From contig CABVRO010000016.1 of NCBI GenBank assembly GCA_902500715.1, forward strand, positions 1-40,514: DNA of 40,514 bases, in the 5' to 3' direction. Both the position numbers and the translations under genes were made by a program. Below are positions 24,663-33,794 of the stretch, piece by piece. How positions within the stretch are numbered: position 1 is the stretch's first letter; every line of letters begins with the position of its first letter. Origin of the DNA: an uncultured Nitrospira sp. (GTDB lineage: Bacteria; Nitrospirota; Nitrospiria; Nitrospirales; Nitrospiraceae). Under the pieces are notes generated by a model, which saw nothing but the letters and a program-made list of their open reading frames with translations, had not been told where the DNA came from and searched no databases.

Positions 24663-25103
24663 TCAGGAAATGCGAGATGATTGAGCACTTGAAGAAACCA
24701 GGGATTGCGGGAAGGTAACCGTCACCGTAAACGATTGCCAGTAGGAGGACGGCTCAAGAAACACATGACCATCGAGCACCAGCCATGCGTGTCCCTCCAA
24801 CTGCTGATTCAGCTTCAACACTCCACATTTGAATTGAACAGGAAGGCCGGCACGGCGGGCGAAAAAAAACAGCGCTAACGCTCGAGGAAAACAATTTCCC
24901 TTCGGATTGTATGGAAACAGCGCCAGCCACCGATCCACATAATAGGCCACGCCTTCCATCGCGTGCTCATCCGGATCGGCTGAAAGCTCGCATGATAACC
25001 AGCCAAGCAACCGCCTGAGACTCGTCAGGCGAGACGCGATGCGAACCCCAACGACCACAACACCAGTGGCAACGATCACTCGATATTTCCGGACCAGGGA
25101 CAT
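24663..25103 (-). CDS. Lasso peptide biosynthesis B2-like transglutaminase-fold protease
   Basis: 146 residues from the ATG at 25101-25103; a TTG three codons earlier is possible and neither has a clear ribosome site. A hydrophobic segment at about 9-22 precedes the catalytic domain. GNCFPRALALFFFARRAGLP places the nucleophile Cys at 71 and G-H-A-W-L-V-L-D-G-H-V-F the His at 105 with Asp111 nearby, the plan of lasso B2 leader peptidases. In lasso systems B2 cuts the leader after B1 has bound it. The gene lies 67 nt after purF and 325 nt before the PqqD-like gene, on the same strand. Confidence 0.88.
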   Translation of the reverse strand: MSLVRKYRVIVATGVVVVGVRIASRLTSLRRLLGWLSCELSADPDEHAMEGVAYYVDRWLALFPYNPKGNCFPRALALFFFARRAGLPVQFKCGVLKLNQQLEGHAWLVLDGHVFLEPSSYWQSFTVTVTFPQSLVSSSAQSSRIS

Positions 25104-25170
25104 GCCAATCAATCTAACAAGGCGGAGGAGAAAGTCCAGACGATCCTATGAACCGGCGAGGACAACGAGG

Positions 25171-26601
25171 TCAGCGTGGAGCTTCAAAGAGCCCAAGTTG
25201 GAGTTCTTCAGCACGGGTAAAGGAGATAGGGTATCGTTCGGTAAAGCAGGCATCGCAGTAGTGCCCCGGAAGGCCGGGAGCCGCCCTCACCATGCCCTCC
25301 AGGCTCAAGTAGGCGAGGCTGTCCGCAGTGATGTATTTGCGAATCTCTTCGGTGGTGTGACTGGCCGCGATCAATTCTTTCTTGGTCGGGGTATCGATGC
25401 CATAAAAACAGGGCGACACGATCGGCGGAGAACTTATCCGCATATGCACTTCTTTGGCTCCGGCATGACGCAGCATCTTGACGATTTTTCGGCTCGTGGT
25501 TCCCCGAACTAACGAATCGTCTACTACAACGACGCGTTTCCCTTCGAGGACTTCGGGAACGGCATTGAGCTTCACCTTCACCCCGAAGTGACGAATTGAC
25601 TGCTCCGGCTCAATGAAGGTCCGACCTACATAATGATTTCGAATCAGTCCCGTCTCGAACGGAAACCCAGATCCCTCGGAATACCCCAATGCCGCCGGCA
25701 CCCCTGAATCCGGCACGGGAATCACGATGTCTGCATCAACCTGCGATTCTTTCGCCAATTGCCGTCCGAATGCTTTCCGGATGGAATAGACGGCTTTGCC
25801 TCCAAAAATACGGCTATCAGGACGGGCAAAGTAGACATATTCAAACACACACATGGCCGGCTTGGTTTGAGCGAATGGCTTATAACTGGTGACGCCCTGA
25901 TGATCCAGTACCACCAACTCTCCCGGTTCGATCTCCCTTACATATTCGGCATCCAACAGATCGAACGCGCAACTTTCGGAGGCCACTATCCAGGCGTCAC
26001 GAAACCGTCCCAGGCACAGGGGGCGAAATCCATGGGGATCGCGCGCGGCGACAATGCCCTGATCGGTCATCAGAACCACTGAAAATGCGCCGCGAACCTG
26101 GGTGAGCGAATCGATGACCCGGTCCAGCAGCGTATCCGCCCGCGAATGAGCGATGAGATGGATGATGACTTCCGTGTCGGACGTCGATTGAAAAATAGCG
26201 CCGTAGGCTTCCAGTTCACTGCGAAGCATGGTGGCATTGATCAAATTCCCGTTGTGCGCCACGGCCAGGTTGCCGAAGGCAAAATTGACACTCAAAGGCT
26301 GCACATTCTTGAGGCCCGCCCCGCCCGCAGTGGAATAGCGATTGTGCCCGATCGCCATCGTGCCGGGCAGACGTGCCAAAGCCTGTTGCGAAAAGATATC
26401 CGCGACAAGGCCCTGCCCCTTTTCGACATAAAACTGTTCGCCGTCATTGGAGATAATGCCGGAAGCTTCCTGTCCGCGATGTTGCAAGGCGTAAAGACCA
26501 AGGTAGGCGAGGTTCGCGGCTTCTTTATGGCCGTAGATACCGAACACGGCGCATTCGTCGTGGAACTTATCGGAAGAAATCAGCGGGCTTTCGTTGGCCA
26601 T
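25171..26601 (-). CDS. purF: Amidophosphoribosyltransferase
   Basis: 476 residues, normal for PurF. First step of purine synthesis: glutamine plus PRPP gives phosphoribosylamine. A short propeptide ends before Cys17 in H-D-E-C-A-V-F-G, the glutaminase nucleophile, followed by HRGQEASGI and the NTn pattern HNGNLINA. The PRPP loop [14 protein letters not shown] lies near residue 370. Cysteines in [21 protein letters not shown] and HYCDACF match the Fe-S ligands of the Bacillus-type enzyme, so this PurF is of the clostridial/Bacillus, processed and oxygen-sensitive type. It lies 12 nt downstream of purL. Confidence 0.95.
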   Translation of the reverse strand: MANESPLISSDKFHDECAVFGIYGHKEAANLAYLGLYALQHRGQEASGIISNDGEQFYVEKGQGLVADIFSQQALARLPGTMAIGHNRYSTAGGAGLKNVQPLSVNFAFGNLAVAHNGNLINATMLRSELEAYGAIFQSTSDTEVIIHLIAHSRADTLLDRVIDSLTQVRGAFSVVLMTDQGIVAARDPHGFRPLCLGRFRDAWIVASESCAFDLLDAEYVREIEPGELVVLDHQGVTSYKPFAQTKPAMCVFEYVYFARPDSRIFGGKAVYSIRKAFGRQLAKESQVDADIVIPVPDSGVPAALGYSEGSGFPFETGLIRNHYVGRTFIEPEQSIRHFGVKVKLNAVPEVLEGKRVVVVDDSLVRGTTSRKIVKMLRHAGAKEVHMRISSPPIVSPCFYGIDTPTKKELIAASHTTEEIRKYITADSLAYLSLEGMVRAAPGLPGHYCDACFTERYPISFTRAEELQLGLFEAPR

Positions 26602-26613
26602 GACGTCCGTATC

Positions 26614-28860
26614 CTAGTCCTGACCTAATGCACGAGGGATTGCCCATCCCCAATGGTCATACAGTGCCGTCAATTCGAGATCGATTTTGCAGCCAGCCGC
26701 TTGCTGATCACCCTCTACTTGAATCACCAACCGGTCACCCCCAACTGTACCGATCCGAGCGGCATGAACACCGGCATCCCAGACCGCATTTAGGACCCGC
26801 TCGGCCAGCTCCGCTTTCACGGAGAGCAGAATTCGTGATTGGCTTTCCCCAAAGAGCACCGCGTCTCGACGAAGACCGTCAAGCGGCAATTGTACCATAG
26901 CCCCCAGTCGTTGAGTTGAACCCGAGATGCAACACTCCGTCAGCGCCACCGCCAATCCGCCATCGGAACAGTCATGGGCCGACTGCACCAACCCCTCACG
27001 GATGAGTCGAATGGTGCAAGCCTGCACGGCCTTTTCAGTTTCCAGACTCAGCAAAGGCGGCGAACCCTGCTCCCGATGGTGCAAGACCTTCAGATATTCC
27101 GTTCCACCGAGATCTTCACGGGTTTGGCCCAGGAGAATGATCGCATCGCCGCTTTCCTTGAACCACTGCGTCATGGCACGATCGGCCTCTTCGATCAACC
27201 CAACCATCCCGATCATCGGGGTGGGATAAATCGACAGGTCATTCGTCTCATTGTACAAACTCACGTTGCCGCTCACGATGGGCACATTCAACGCCTCGCA
27301 CGCATCCTTCAGCCCTTCAATCGCAAGGACGAACTGCCACATGACTTCGGGGCGCTGCGGATTGCCGAAATTCAGACAGTCGGTCACGCCGATCGGCTCA
27401 GCTCCCGAGCAAGCCAGGTTTCGCGCGCATTCCGCAATGGCAATCTTGGCGCCCTCATAAGGATTCAAGAGACAATAGCGCCCGTTGCAATCGACGGACA
27501 ACGCCAGTGCCTTATTCGTCCCCTTCACCCGCAACACAGCCGCATCCGACCCCGGACGCACCATCGTATTTGTTCGCACCATGTGGTCATACTGCTCGTA
27601 GACCCACCGTTTACTGGCAATGGTCGGCGAATCCAGGAGTGCGAGCAATGCGGCATTCGCGTCTTTGAGGTCGGGCAGGGCATCGTGATTCAGCGCCTGC
27701 AACATCTCTTGATAGGCAGGCGGCGAACTCGGCCGATCATACCGTGGCCCCTCGTCGGCCAGAGCCTTGGCCGGAATCTCTGCAACCACGTGGCCATTCT
27801 CTTTGAGGACGACCTTGCCCGTATCCGTCACCCGGCCGATCACGGCCACATCCAGATCCCACTTACGGCAGATCTTGATCACCTCGTCTTCACGACCGGC
27901 CTTCACCACCATCAACATCCGTTCCTGGGATTCCGAGAGCATGATCTCGTAGGGAGTCATCCCAGGTTCACGGCGCGGCACATCTGCCAACTCCAACTCT
28001 ACACCCGTGCCTTCTCGCGAGGCCATTTCGCAGGCCGAACTCGTCAAACCGGCAGCACCCATGTCTTGAATGCCGACCAGGCAATCACCGGCCATCAGTT
28101 CCAAACAGGCTTCGAGCAACAGCTTCTCAGTGAACGGGTCACCGACCTGCACCGTCGGCCGCTTCTGAGCCGCTTGTTCATCGAACGAGTCCGAGGCCAT
28201 CGTCGCGCCGTGAATCCCGTCACGCCCGGTCTTCGAACCAAAATAGATCACCGGGTTGCCGACGCCGGCCGCCTTACCCAGAAAAATCTTGTCCTTCTTC
28301 GCAATGCCCAGACAGAACACATTCACCAGAGGATTCAGGGCATAGATGTCGTTAAAAACAATCTCTCCGCCGACGGTGGGCACACCCATACAGTTGCCGT
28401 ACCCGGCAATACCCGACACAACACCCTTGAGCAGATGGCGGGTATTCGCATTGTCCAATCCGCCGAATCGCAGCGAGTTCAACAACGCAATCGGCCGAGC
28501 GCCCATCGTAAAAATATCGCGTAGAATTCCGCCCACCCCCGTCGCCGCACCCTGGTAGGGCTCGATGAAAGAAGGATGGTTGTGAGACTCCATCTTGAAC
28601 ACCGCGCACAGACCATCCCCGATATCCACCGCGCCGGCATTTTCGCCGGGCCCCTGAACCACGCGCGGCCCCGTCGTCGGCAACTTCTTCAAGTGGATGC
28701 GGGAGCTCTTGTAGGAACAATGTTCGCTCCACATGGCCGAGAACATGCCCAGTTCGGTCCAGTTGGGTTCTCGCCCCAAGATCTCCAGGATCTTCTTATA
28801 TTCGTCATCGCTCAGCTTATGCTGCTCAAGGATGGCTTTGGTAATGACCAGTGCGTTCAT
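26614..28860 (-). CDS. purL: Phosphoribosylformylglycinamidine synthase, large subunit
   Basis: 748 residues from the ATG at 28858-28860; a GTG three codons upstream is an alternative. The size and the presence of separate purS and purQ show the three-part small PurL system. Motifs include [19 protein letters not shown] near 50, [39 protein letters not shown], the second-half [29 protein letters not shown] and [15 protein letters not shown]. It makes FGAM from FGAR with ammonia supplied by PurQ. Confidence 0.96.
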   Translation of the reverse strand: MNALVITKAILEQHKLSDDEYKKILEILGREPNWTELGMFSAMWSEHCSYKSSRIHLKKLPTTGPRVVQGPGENAGAVDIGDGLCAVFKMESHNHPSFIEPYQGAATGVGGILRDIFTMGARPIALLNSLRFGGLDNANTRHLLKGVVSGIAGYGNCMGVPTVGGEIVFNDIYALNPLVNVFCLGIAKKDKIFLGKAAGVGNPVIYFGSKTGRDGIHGATMASDSFDEQAAQKRPTVQVGDPFTEKLLLEACLELMAGDCLVGIQDMGAAGLTSSACEMASREGTGVELELADVPRREPGMTPYEIMLSESQERMLMVVKAGREDEVIKICRKWDLDVAVIGRVTDTGKVVLKENGHVVAEIPAKALADEGPRYDRPSSPPAYQEMLQALNHDALPDLKDANAALLALLDSPTIASKRWVYEQYDHMVRTNTMVRPGSDAAVLRVKGTNKALALSVDCNGRYCLLNPYEGAKIAIAECARNLACSGAEPIGVTDCLNFGNPQRPEVMWQFVLAIEGLKDACEALNVPIVSGNVSLYNETNDLSIYPTPMIGMVGLIEEADRAMTQWFKESGDAIILLGQTREDLGGTEYLKVLHHREQGSPPLLSLETEKAVQACTIRLIREGLVQSAHDCSDGGLAVALTECCISGSTQRLGAMVQLPLDGLRRDAVLFGESQSRILLSVKAELAERVLNAVWDAGVHAARIGTVGGDRLVIQVEGDQQAAGCKIDLELTALYDHWGWAIPRALGQD

Positions 28861-28928
28861 GAATGACACATTCTCAATCGTAGGGGGTTACCGACAGTTC
28901 CGGCACCGCTGCTCACGCGAACCGGCCG

Positions 28929-29651
28929 TCATACTCCGATCAACTTGGACTGCAATTCCGGCTTGCCGAACGAGCTCAACATCGACAGAAAGATCAGCCG
29001 ACCATCTTCATTGCCTAATATCGATTCCGCACTGCGTTCGGGATGCGGCATCATGCCCAAAACATTTCCGTCCGCGTTCATGATTCCAGCGATATTATCC
29101 AGCGAACCGTTCGGGTTCGCATCGGGCGTCACCTTGCCGTCGGCCGTGCAGTAGCGAAAGATCACTTGTGCATTGGCTTTAATGCCGCCGAGCGTGACCG
29201 GATCGGTGTAATAGTTCCCGTCGGCATGCGCGATGGGAATCTTCAGCACCTGGCCGGACTCGCATTGATTCGTAAACCGTGTCGCCGCATTTTCCACCTT
29301 CACGTAGACGTCTTTGCAGATAAAATTGAGCGAGGTATTGCGCAGCATCACACCTGGCAGGAGACCAGCCTCCAGCAGAATCTGAAACCCGTTGCAGATG
29401 CCGATGACCAGGCCACCCTTATTCGCAAAGGCCTTCACGGCTCCCATCACCGGAGAAAACCGCGCGATGGCGCCGGTCCGCAAATAATCCCCGTAGGAAA
29501 ACCCGCCCGGCAGCACGACCGCATCGAGCCCCGCGAGCAGAGTTTCCTTATGCCAGATCATCTCCACATACTGGCCGAGCACATCCTTGAAGATATACTG
29601 GCAGTCGTGATCGCAATTACTGCCGGGAAATACCACCACGCCGATTTTCAT
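28929..29651 (-). CDS. purQ: Phosphoribosylformylglycinamidine synthase, glutaminase subunit
   Basis: 240 residues, class I glutaminase. It begins [17 protein letters not shown]. Cys in [11 protein letters not shown] near residue 86 is the nucleophile, with the His-x-Glu of M-P-H-P-E-R-S near 205 completing the triad. It supplies ammonia to PurL with PurS as link. It is followed by purL after 68 nt and preceded by a 101-nt gap that carries a palindromic repeat element. Confidence 0.96.
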   Translation of the reverse strand: MKIGVVVFPGSNCDHDCQYIFKDVLGQYVEMIWHKETLLAGLDAVVLPGGFSYGDYLRTGAIARFSPVMGAVKAFANKGGLVIGICNGFQILLEAGLLPGVMLRNTSLNFICKDVYVKVENAATRFTNQCESGQVLKIPIAHADGNYYTDPVTLGGIKANAQVIFRYCTADGKVTPDANPNGSLDNIAGIMNADGNVLGMMPHPERSAESILGNEDGRLIFLSMLSSFGKPELQSKLIGV

Positions 29652-29660
29652 AATTCTAAA

Positions 29661-29755
29661 GAGCTTATGGCCTATGGCAAATGGCGTATGATACGAGACA
29701 GGAACGAGGTCTCGGCTTCTGCCATCAGCTATAGGCTATAAGCCATCTGCTCCTA
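29661..29755. repeat. REP-like palindromic intergenic element, copy A
   Basis: Between purS and purQ, AGCTTATGGCCTATGGC at the left and GCTATAGGCTATAAGCC at the right are nearly inverted copies around a roughly 40-nt centre. A related element sits at 33244-33333; the minus-strand text GCCTATAGCTGATGGCA aligns with GCCTCTAGCAGATGGCA there. The pair suggests a dispersed element family rather than local structure. Confidence 0.55.
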
Positions 29756-29992
29756 TCCGAGTTCGTACCGATAATCCTCGATCACCGTATTCGCCAGCAA
29801 TTTTTCACACATCTGCTTCACCTGGGCATCCGCCTTGGCGCGGTCCGCTTCGTTCACGTCGACTTCCATGTACTTGCCGACCCGCACGTTTCCCGCATTC
29901 TTAAACCCGAGGGAGTCCAGCGCATGTTCGATCGCCTTCCCCTGCGGATCGAGAATTCCCTGCTTCAGCGTCACATGAATCTTGGCTTTCAT
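29753..29992 (-). CDS. purS: Phosphoribosylformylglycinamidine synthase subunit PurS
   Basis: 79 residues, the usual length. The text MKAKIHVTLKQGILDPQGKA, then ALDSLGFKNAGNVRVGKYMEV, and CEKLLANTVIEDYRYEL is characteristic of PurS, the small bridge between PurL and PurQ. The start is the ATG at 29990-29992, which overlaps the TGA of the upstream small membrane protein gene (ATGA). A much longer in-frame extension to 30337 is not used. Confidence 0.93.
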   Translation of the reverse strand: MKAKIHVTLKQGILDPQGKAIEHALDSLGFKNAGNVRVGKYMEVDVNEADRAKADAQVKQMCEKLLANTVIEDYRYELG

Positions 29993-30219
29993 TGTACTTT
30001 TCCCACTTCCTGCTGTGCCTTGCCGACCCTCTGCACGTACTTCCTGATCCAAAAGATCACGCCGATCGTCCCGAGCCCTGCCAGTGACATTAAGACGAAC
30101 GCCCAGCGCCAAGGCGATTCCTTGAGGTGATAGGCCATCAACGCCACCGTGGCCGCCCACACCAGAATCGCCGCCACCAGGCCATAGTTCAGAAACAACT
30201 GCAGAAACCGGTTCATCAT
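29989..30219 (-). CDS. Small two-span membrane protein inside the purine operon
   Basis: 76 residues with two hydrophobic helices, about 8-31 and 41-60, then a basic tail (RKYVQRVGKAQQEVGKVQ). The start is one of two adjacent ATG codons at 30214-30219 behind GGGGA. Its stop overlaps the start of purS (ATGA), so it is translated with the purine genes. No family is recognised and no known purine enzyme has this form. Confidence 0.7.
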   Translation of the reverse strand: MMNRFLQLFLNYGLVAAILVWAATVALMAYHLKESPWRWAFVLMSLAGLGTIGVIFWIRKYVQRVGKAQQEVGKVQ

Positions 30220-30252
30220 TTTTCCCCGCCCTTAGACCTTCAGAGAGCGGAC

Positions 30253-30345
30253 GAGGGGATGGTGGGGCGGCTACTGCGCGCGTCCAACGAGGGCCTTCTG
30301 AGGCCGCGCGTTGCACGAGCAAAGCCGCCTGGCCCACCCTCCCCT
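30253..30345. repeat. Long GC-rich nested inverted repeat after purC
   Basis: Outer arms GGGGATGGTGGG-GCGGCT and AGCCGCC-TGG-CCCACC-CTCCCC flank inner arms CGCGCG/CGCGCG (30277-30282/30305-30310) and GGCCT-TCTG-AGGCC (30292-30305; the two inner pairings are alternatives at one base). The whole forms a large imperfect hairpin that begins at the purC stop. It looks like a REP/BIME-type element and may act as an mRNA stabiliser or partial terminator between purC and the next gene. Confidence 0.6.
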
Positions 30346-31057
30346 ATCCGCACACCCTCTTTAACACCTCCTGATACGCCTCTTCGATCTTGCCCATGTC
30401 CTTTCGGAATCGATCCTTGTCCATCGACTCTTTGGTCGTCTGATCCCAAAACCGGCAGGTATCGGGAGAAATTTCATCGGCGAGGATGAGTCGATTGTGA
30501 AAGACGCCGAACTCCAGCTTAAAATCCACGAGCATCATCCGGCGTTCTTTGAAAAACGGCAGCAACACGGCATTGATCTTGTGGCCCAGCTCGCGCATCT
30601 CCCGTAACACAGCCGGAGTCGCCACATTCAATAGGCGCAGGTGATCGTCGTTCACCAGCGGATCCCCCAACGCATCGTCCTTGTAGTAAAACTCGATGAT
30701 CGCCGGGTCGATGGCCGCGCCTTCTTTGAGGCCCAGCCGCTTGGCAAGACTCCCCGCAACGACGTTCCGGACCACCACTTCGACCGGCACAATCGTCACT
30801 CGCTTGGTGAGCATCTCGCGCTCGCTGATGCGTTCGATGAAGTGCGTCGAGATCCCCTGCTGTTCGAGAAGCCGGAACAGCCGCTCCGATATCTTGTTGT
30901 TGACCACCCCTTTATCGACGATGGTCCCGCGCTTCTGGGCATTGAATGCCGTGGCGTCATCCTTGAAATACTGCAACACCTGGTCGGGCCGATCAGTCGT
31001 GAAAATCTTCTTGGCCTTGCCTTCATAAATCATCGTGCCTGCTGGTTCGACGGTCAT
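30344..31057 (-). CDS. purC: Phosphoribosylaminoimidazole-succinocarboxamide synthase
   Basis: 237 residues. Signature text: MIYEGKAKKIF, DDATAFNAQKRG, NNKISERLFRLLEQQGISTHF, VPVEVVVRNVVAGSLAKRLG and LVDFKLEFGVF, then ADEISPDTCRFWD. The enzyme joins aspartate to CAIR with ATP. The start ATG has AAGGAG upstream; MIYEGK eight codons later is a possible alternative. It lies 15 nt after the chlorite dismutase gene and precedes a hairpin region. Confidence 0.95.
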   Translation of the reverse strand: MTVEPAGTMIYEGKAKKIFTTDRPDQVLQYFKDDATAFNAQKRGTIVDKGVVNNKISERLFRLLEQQGISTHFIERISEREMLTKRVTIVPVEVVVRNVVAGSLAKRLGLKEGAAIDPAIIEFYYKDDALGDPLVNDDHLRLLNVATPAVLREMRELGHKINAVLLPFFKERRMMLVDFKLEFGVFHNRLILADEISPDTCRFWDQTTKESMDKDRFRKDMGKIEEAYQEVLKRVCG

Positions 31058-31072
31058 CCCTCTCTCCTTCGA

Positions 31073-31867
31073 CTATTGTGCGAACTTTTCCAGGATCTCC
31101 TCCAGCGGACTCATCGTGCCCAACAGGGTCGGATGCCCGAAGCGTCGATTGTGGCGGAACTCCTTCACCTGCTGCAACGCTCGCACCAGATTGTGAAACT
31201 CCTCCAACGTTTCCGTTTCAAAATAGGTGATGAAATCGACGTCGTCGAGGCCCGTAGAGTGATACAGTTTCCGTTTCACCGTCTTGAGATAGGGAAGCGC
31301 CGCCTGCGTATGCTCCTGCATCAGAGCGGTCCGTGATTCCTGGTCCAACCCCCACCATTCCGCGTCCTTCTTGATGGGAATCACAATCGCGTACGGCCTG
31401 GAGCCGGATTCGCCGTTCGCCTGCAACTCCGTCTTTATGGATTCAGGGAAGCCTGCGACATAGGTCGCCTTCTTGCTCACGCCATGAAGAAATCCGCCTG
31501 AAGTGAGATGGCGTCCCAATCGAGTGCCCATGAATGCCGAGAGAAACTGCTGTGTGTCAGACAAGGTGCGGGCATGTATCCGAAACATGAGATCGGCATG
31601 GTCGGACAACCCCCGGAGCAGATAGGATTCGATCAGGATCTTGCCGGACCATTGTTCGACCAATCCCTTGACCTCCGCCACTGAAATCACCCGTGATTCC
31701 CCGGGAAGGTCCCACCAGTCATGGTCCATCTGGAAGGTCGCAAATGTGCCGTATACCCCAGGCTCTGTCAGAAGCTTCTCGCGGTCGGCTGCGGAAGCGG
31801 ACCAAACCGCGGCCAGCACCAGCAGACCGGCCAAGAACCCGATTCGTCCTGTCGACCGCAGGCTCAT
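31073..31867 (-). CDS. cld: Periplasmic chlorite dismutase, Nitrospira type
   Basis: 264 residues. Residues 1-26 are a signal peptide ending ASA, so the mature chain begins ADREK. Counting from there, His160 lies in ALMQEHTQ and Arg173 in TVKRKLYH, the proximal haem ligand and distal arginine numbering known for the N. defluvii enzyme. The text DHDWWDLPGESRVISVAEV and EFRHNRRFGHPTLLGTMSPL also fits that protein closely from memory. The enzyme converts chlorite to chloride and oxygen. Its ATG overlaps the TGA of purB (ATGA) and purC follows after 15 nt, so it is expressed inside the purine operon. Confidence 0.96.
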   Translation of the reverse strand: MSLRSTGRIGFLAGLLVLAAVWSASAADREKLLTEPGVYGTFATFQMDHDWWDLPGESRVISVAEVKGLVEQWSGKILIESYLLRGLSDHADLMFRIHARTLSDTQQFLSAFMGTRLGRHLTSGGFLHGVSKKATYVAGFPESIKTELQANGESGSRPYAIVIPIKKDAEWWGLDQESRTALMQEHTQAALPYLKTVKRKLYHSTGLDDVDFITYFETETLEEFHNLVRALQQVKEFRHNRRFGHPTLLGTMSPLEEILEKFAQ

Positions 31868-33198
31868 GCCCGCTTCCTCCGTCGTTTTGCCGACGGAGCG
31901 CCGCTCGCTCCGAACACCCGGCGAAAAACTTGATCCAAATGTCGCAGGTAATAGGCCGGATCGAAACAGGCAGTGATTTCGTGCGGCTTCAAGTGGGTCG
32001 TGATGAACGGATCGCGAGCGACCAGCTCCTGAAACCCGACTCCGCCTTTCCACGCCGTCATTGCGTTACGCTGGACCGCTTCGTACGACTCCTTGCGCTG
32101 GGCGCCCTTATCGATCAAGGCCAGCAGCAGTCGCTGCGAATAGACCAGGCCTCTGGTCAGATCGAGGTTGCGCTGCATCCGCTCGGGATACACGATCAGA
32201 TTCTTCACCAGATCGGTCACGCGGGCCAGCATGTAATCAACCAGAATGGTGCTGTCCGGCATGATCACCCGCTCCACCGAGGAATGGCTGATATCGCGCT
32301 CATGCCACAGGGCCACGTTCTCCAACGCGGCCAGACTATTGCCGCGTACCAGACGCGCCAGGCCGCACAGGTTTTCGGACGCGATCGGATTGCGCTTGTG
32401 GGGCATCGCCGATGACCCCTTCTGTCCGGCGGAGAAATATTCTTCCGCCTCCAGCACCTCCGTGCGCTGCAGGTGACGAATTTCGGTGGCGATTTTTTCA
32501 ATGGTCGCGGCCAGTAGCGCAAGCGCGGAGGCATAGGCCGCATGCCGGTCTCGCTGCACGATCTGGTTGGACACCGGATCCGACGCGAGCCCCATCTTGG
32601 CGCAGACATACTCTTCAATTTCGGGACCTTGATGCGCGAACGTGCCCATCGCTCCCGAAAGTTTGCCCACCGCGATATCCTTGCGTGCCGCTTCAAGCCG
32701 CATGCGGTGCCGGCAGGCCTCTTCATACCAAATCGCCAACTTGAATCCGAACGACACCGGTTCGCCGTGAATGCCATGCGACCGGCCCACCATCACCGTA
32801 TGGCGATGCTCGATGGCCCGCTTCTTCAACACGGAAATCAGGTCGTCGAGATCCTCGAGAATCAGGTCGAGCGCTTCGGTCATCTGCACCGCCAGCGAGG
32901 TGTCGACGATGTCCGATGAGGTGAGCCCCATATGGAGGAACCGGTGCTCAGGTCCGACCGAATCCATCAGTGATTCGAGGAACGCGATCACATCGTGTTT
33001 CGTGACTTTTTCGATCTCGGCGATGCGGGCCACATCGATCTTGGCCTTCTTGCGAATTCTCGAGCTGGTCCCGCGCGGAATCTGCCCGCCACGCTCAAAC
33101 GCGGCGCAGGCCTGCAACTCCACTTCCAGCCAGATTTCATATTTGTGCTGAAGGTCCCAGATGGCACTCATCTGCGGACGGGTGTATCGATCGATCAT
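31864..33198 (-). CDS. purB: Adenylosuccinate lyase
   Basis: 444 residues, the normal length. It begins MIDRYTRPQMSAIWDLQHKY. Fumarase-superfamily landmarks: THLTSSDIVDTS is read here as HMGLTSSDIVDTSLA, GRSHGIHGEP, and the signature G-S-S-A-M-P-H-K-R-N-P near 262. It cleaves SAICAR and adenylosuccinate. It is the first gene of the purine operon seen here and is ATGA-coupled to cld. Confidence 0.96.
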   Translation of the reverse strand: MIDRYTRPQMSAIWDLQHKYEIWLEVELQACAAFERGGQIPRGTSSRIRKKAKIDVARIAEIEKVTKHDVIAFLESLMDSVGPEHRFLHMGLTSSDIVDTSLAVQMTEALDLILEDLDDLISVLKKRAIEHRHTVMVGRSHGIHGEPVSFGFKLAIWYEEACRHRMRLEAARKDIAVGKLSGAMGTFAHQGPEIEEYVCAKMGLASDPVSNQIVQRDRHAAYASALALLAATIEKIATEIRHLQRTEVLEAEEYFSAGQKGSSAMPHKRNPIASENLCGLARLVRGNSLAALENVALWHERDISHSSVERVIMPDSTILVDYMLARVTDLVKNLIVYPERMQRNLDLTRGLVYSQRLLLALIDKGAQRKESYEAVQRNAMTAWKGGVGFQELVARDPFITTHLKPHEITACFDPAYYLRHLDQVFRRVFGASGAPSAKRRRKRA

Positions 33199-33243
33199 CT
33201 CATCCTCGTGGTTCGTCGCTCGCGAAGCGTCATCCAGGGAAAC

Positions 33244-33333
33244 AAAGCGTATGGCCGATGGCGTATGGTAAAGATAGGGTTAACGTTGGATCTCTTGCCA
33301 TCTGCTAGAGGCCATGAGCTACAGGCTCTTATT
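33244..33333. repeat. REP-like palindromic intergenic element, copy B
   Basis: Between nusB and purB, GCGTATGGCCGATGGCGTATGG on the left and CCATCTGCTAGAGGCCAT, then GAGCTACAGGCTC on the right are imperfect inverted arms. It matches copy A at 29661-29755 in length and arm sequence. The right end reaches the nusB stop codon. Confidence 0.5.
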
Positions 33334-33781
33334 CAGAGCCCACCACAGGCAATTCGGGAAAGGCGCGCTTCCGTTCCAACCGCGCATCCGACCCGAGTAC
33401 CTTATCGAGAATGCCGTTCACGAACTTGGAGGCCTCCTCGTCGCCGAAACTCTTGGCCAGCTCGATCGCTTCGTTCAGCGTCACCTTGGCCGGCACCTCC
33501 GGCACGTGCAGCAACTCAAAACAACCCATGCGGAGAATATTGCGATCGATGATCGGCATCCGACTGACCTTCCAATTGGTCGCATAGGTCCCGATCAGCG
33601 CGTCCAGTTCCGTTTTGTTGGCCCGGACGCCGGAGACCAATCGCTCCGCGAACACCCGCAACTCCTCGGTCAGGGGATACTGAATCCAGAAATCGTCCAG
33701 CCAGGGACCCGCCTGGCCATGAATATCGTATTGAAAGAGAATCTGTACCGCCCGTTCACGGGCTTGATGTCGAGAGGCCAT
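33329..33781 (-). CDS. nusB: Transcription antitermination factor NusB
   Basis: 150 residues, all-helical. [16 protein letters not shown] at the start and [46 protein letters not shown] at the end are typical. NusB with NusE supports rRNA antitermination. It follows ribH by 13 nt, the common ribH-nusB pairing. Confidence 0.95.
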   Translation of the reverse strand: MASRHQARERAVQILFQYDIHGQAGPWLDDFWIQYPLTEELRVFAERLVSGVRANKTELDALIGTYATNWKVSRMPIIDRNILRMGCFELLHVPEVPAKVTLNEAIELAKSFGDEEASKFVNGILDKVLGSDARLERKRAFPELPVVGSE

Positions 33782-33794
33782 AGTGCAACGCCGG

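Noticed and set aside
26974-28524. 516-codon plus-strand frame
   Set aside because: It lies opposite purL; its His/Arg-rich composition is the usual mirror of a high-GC coding strand.
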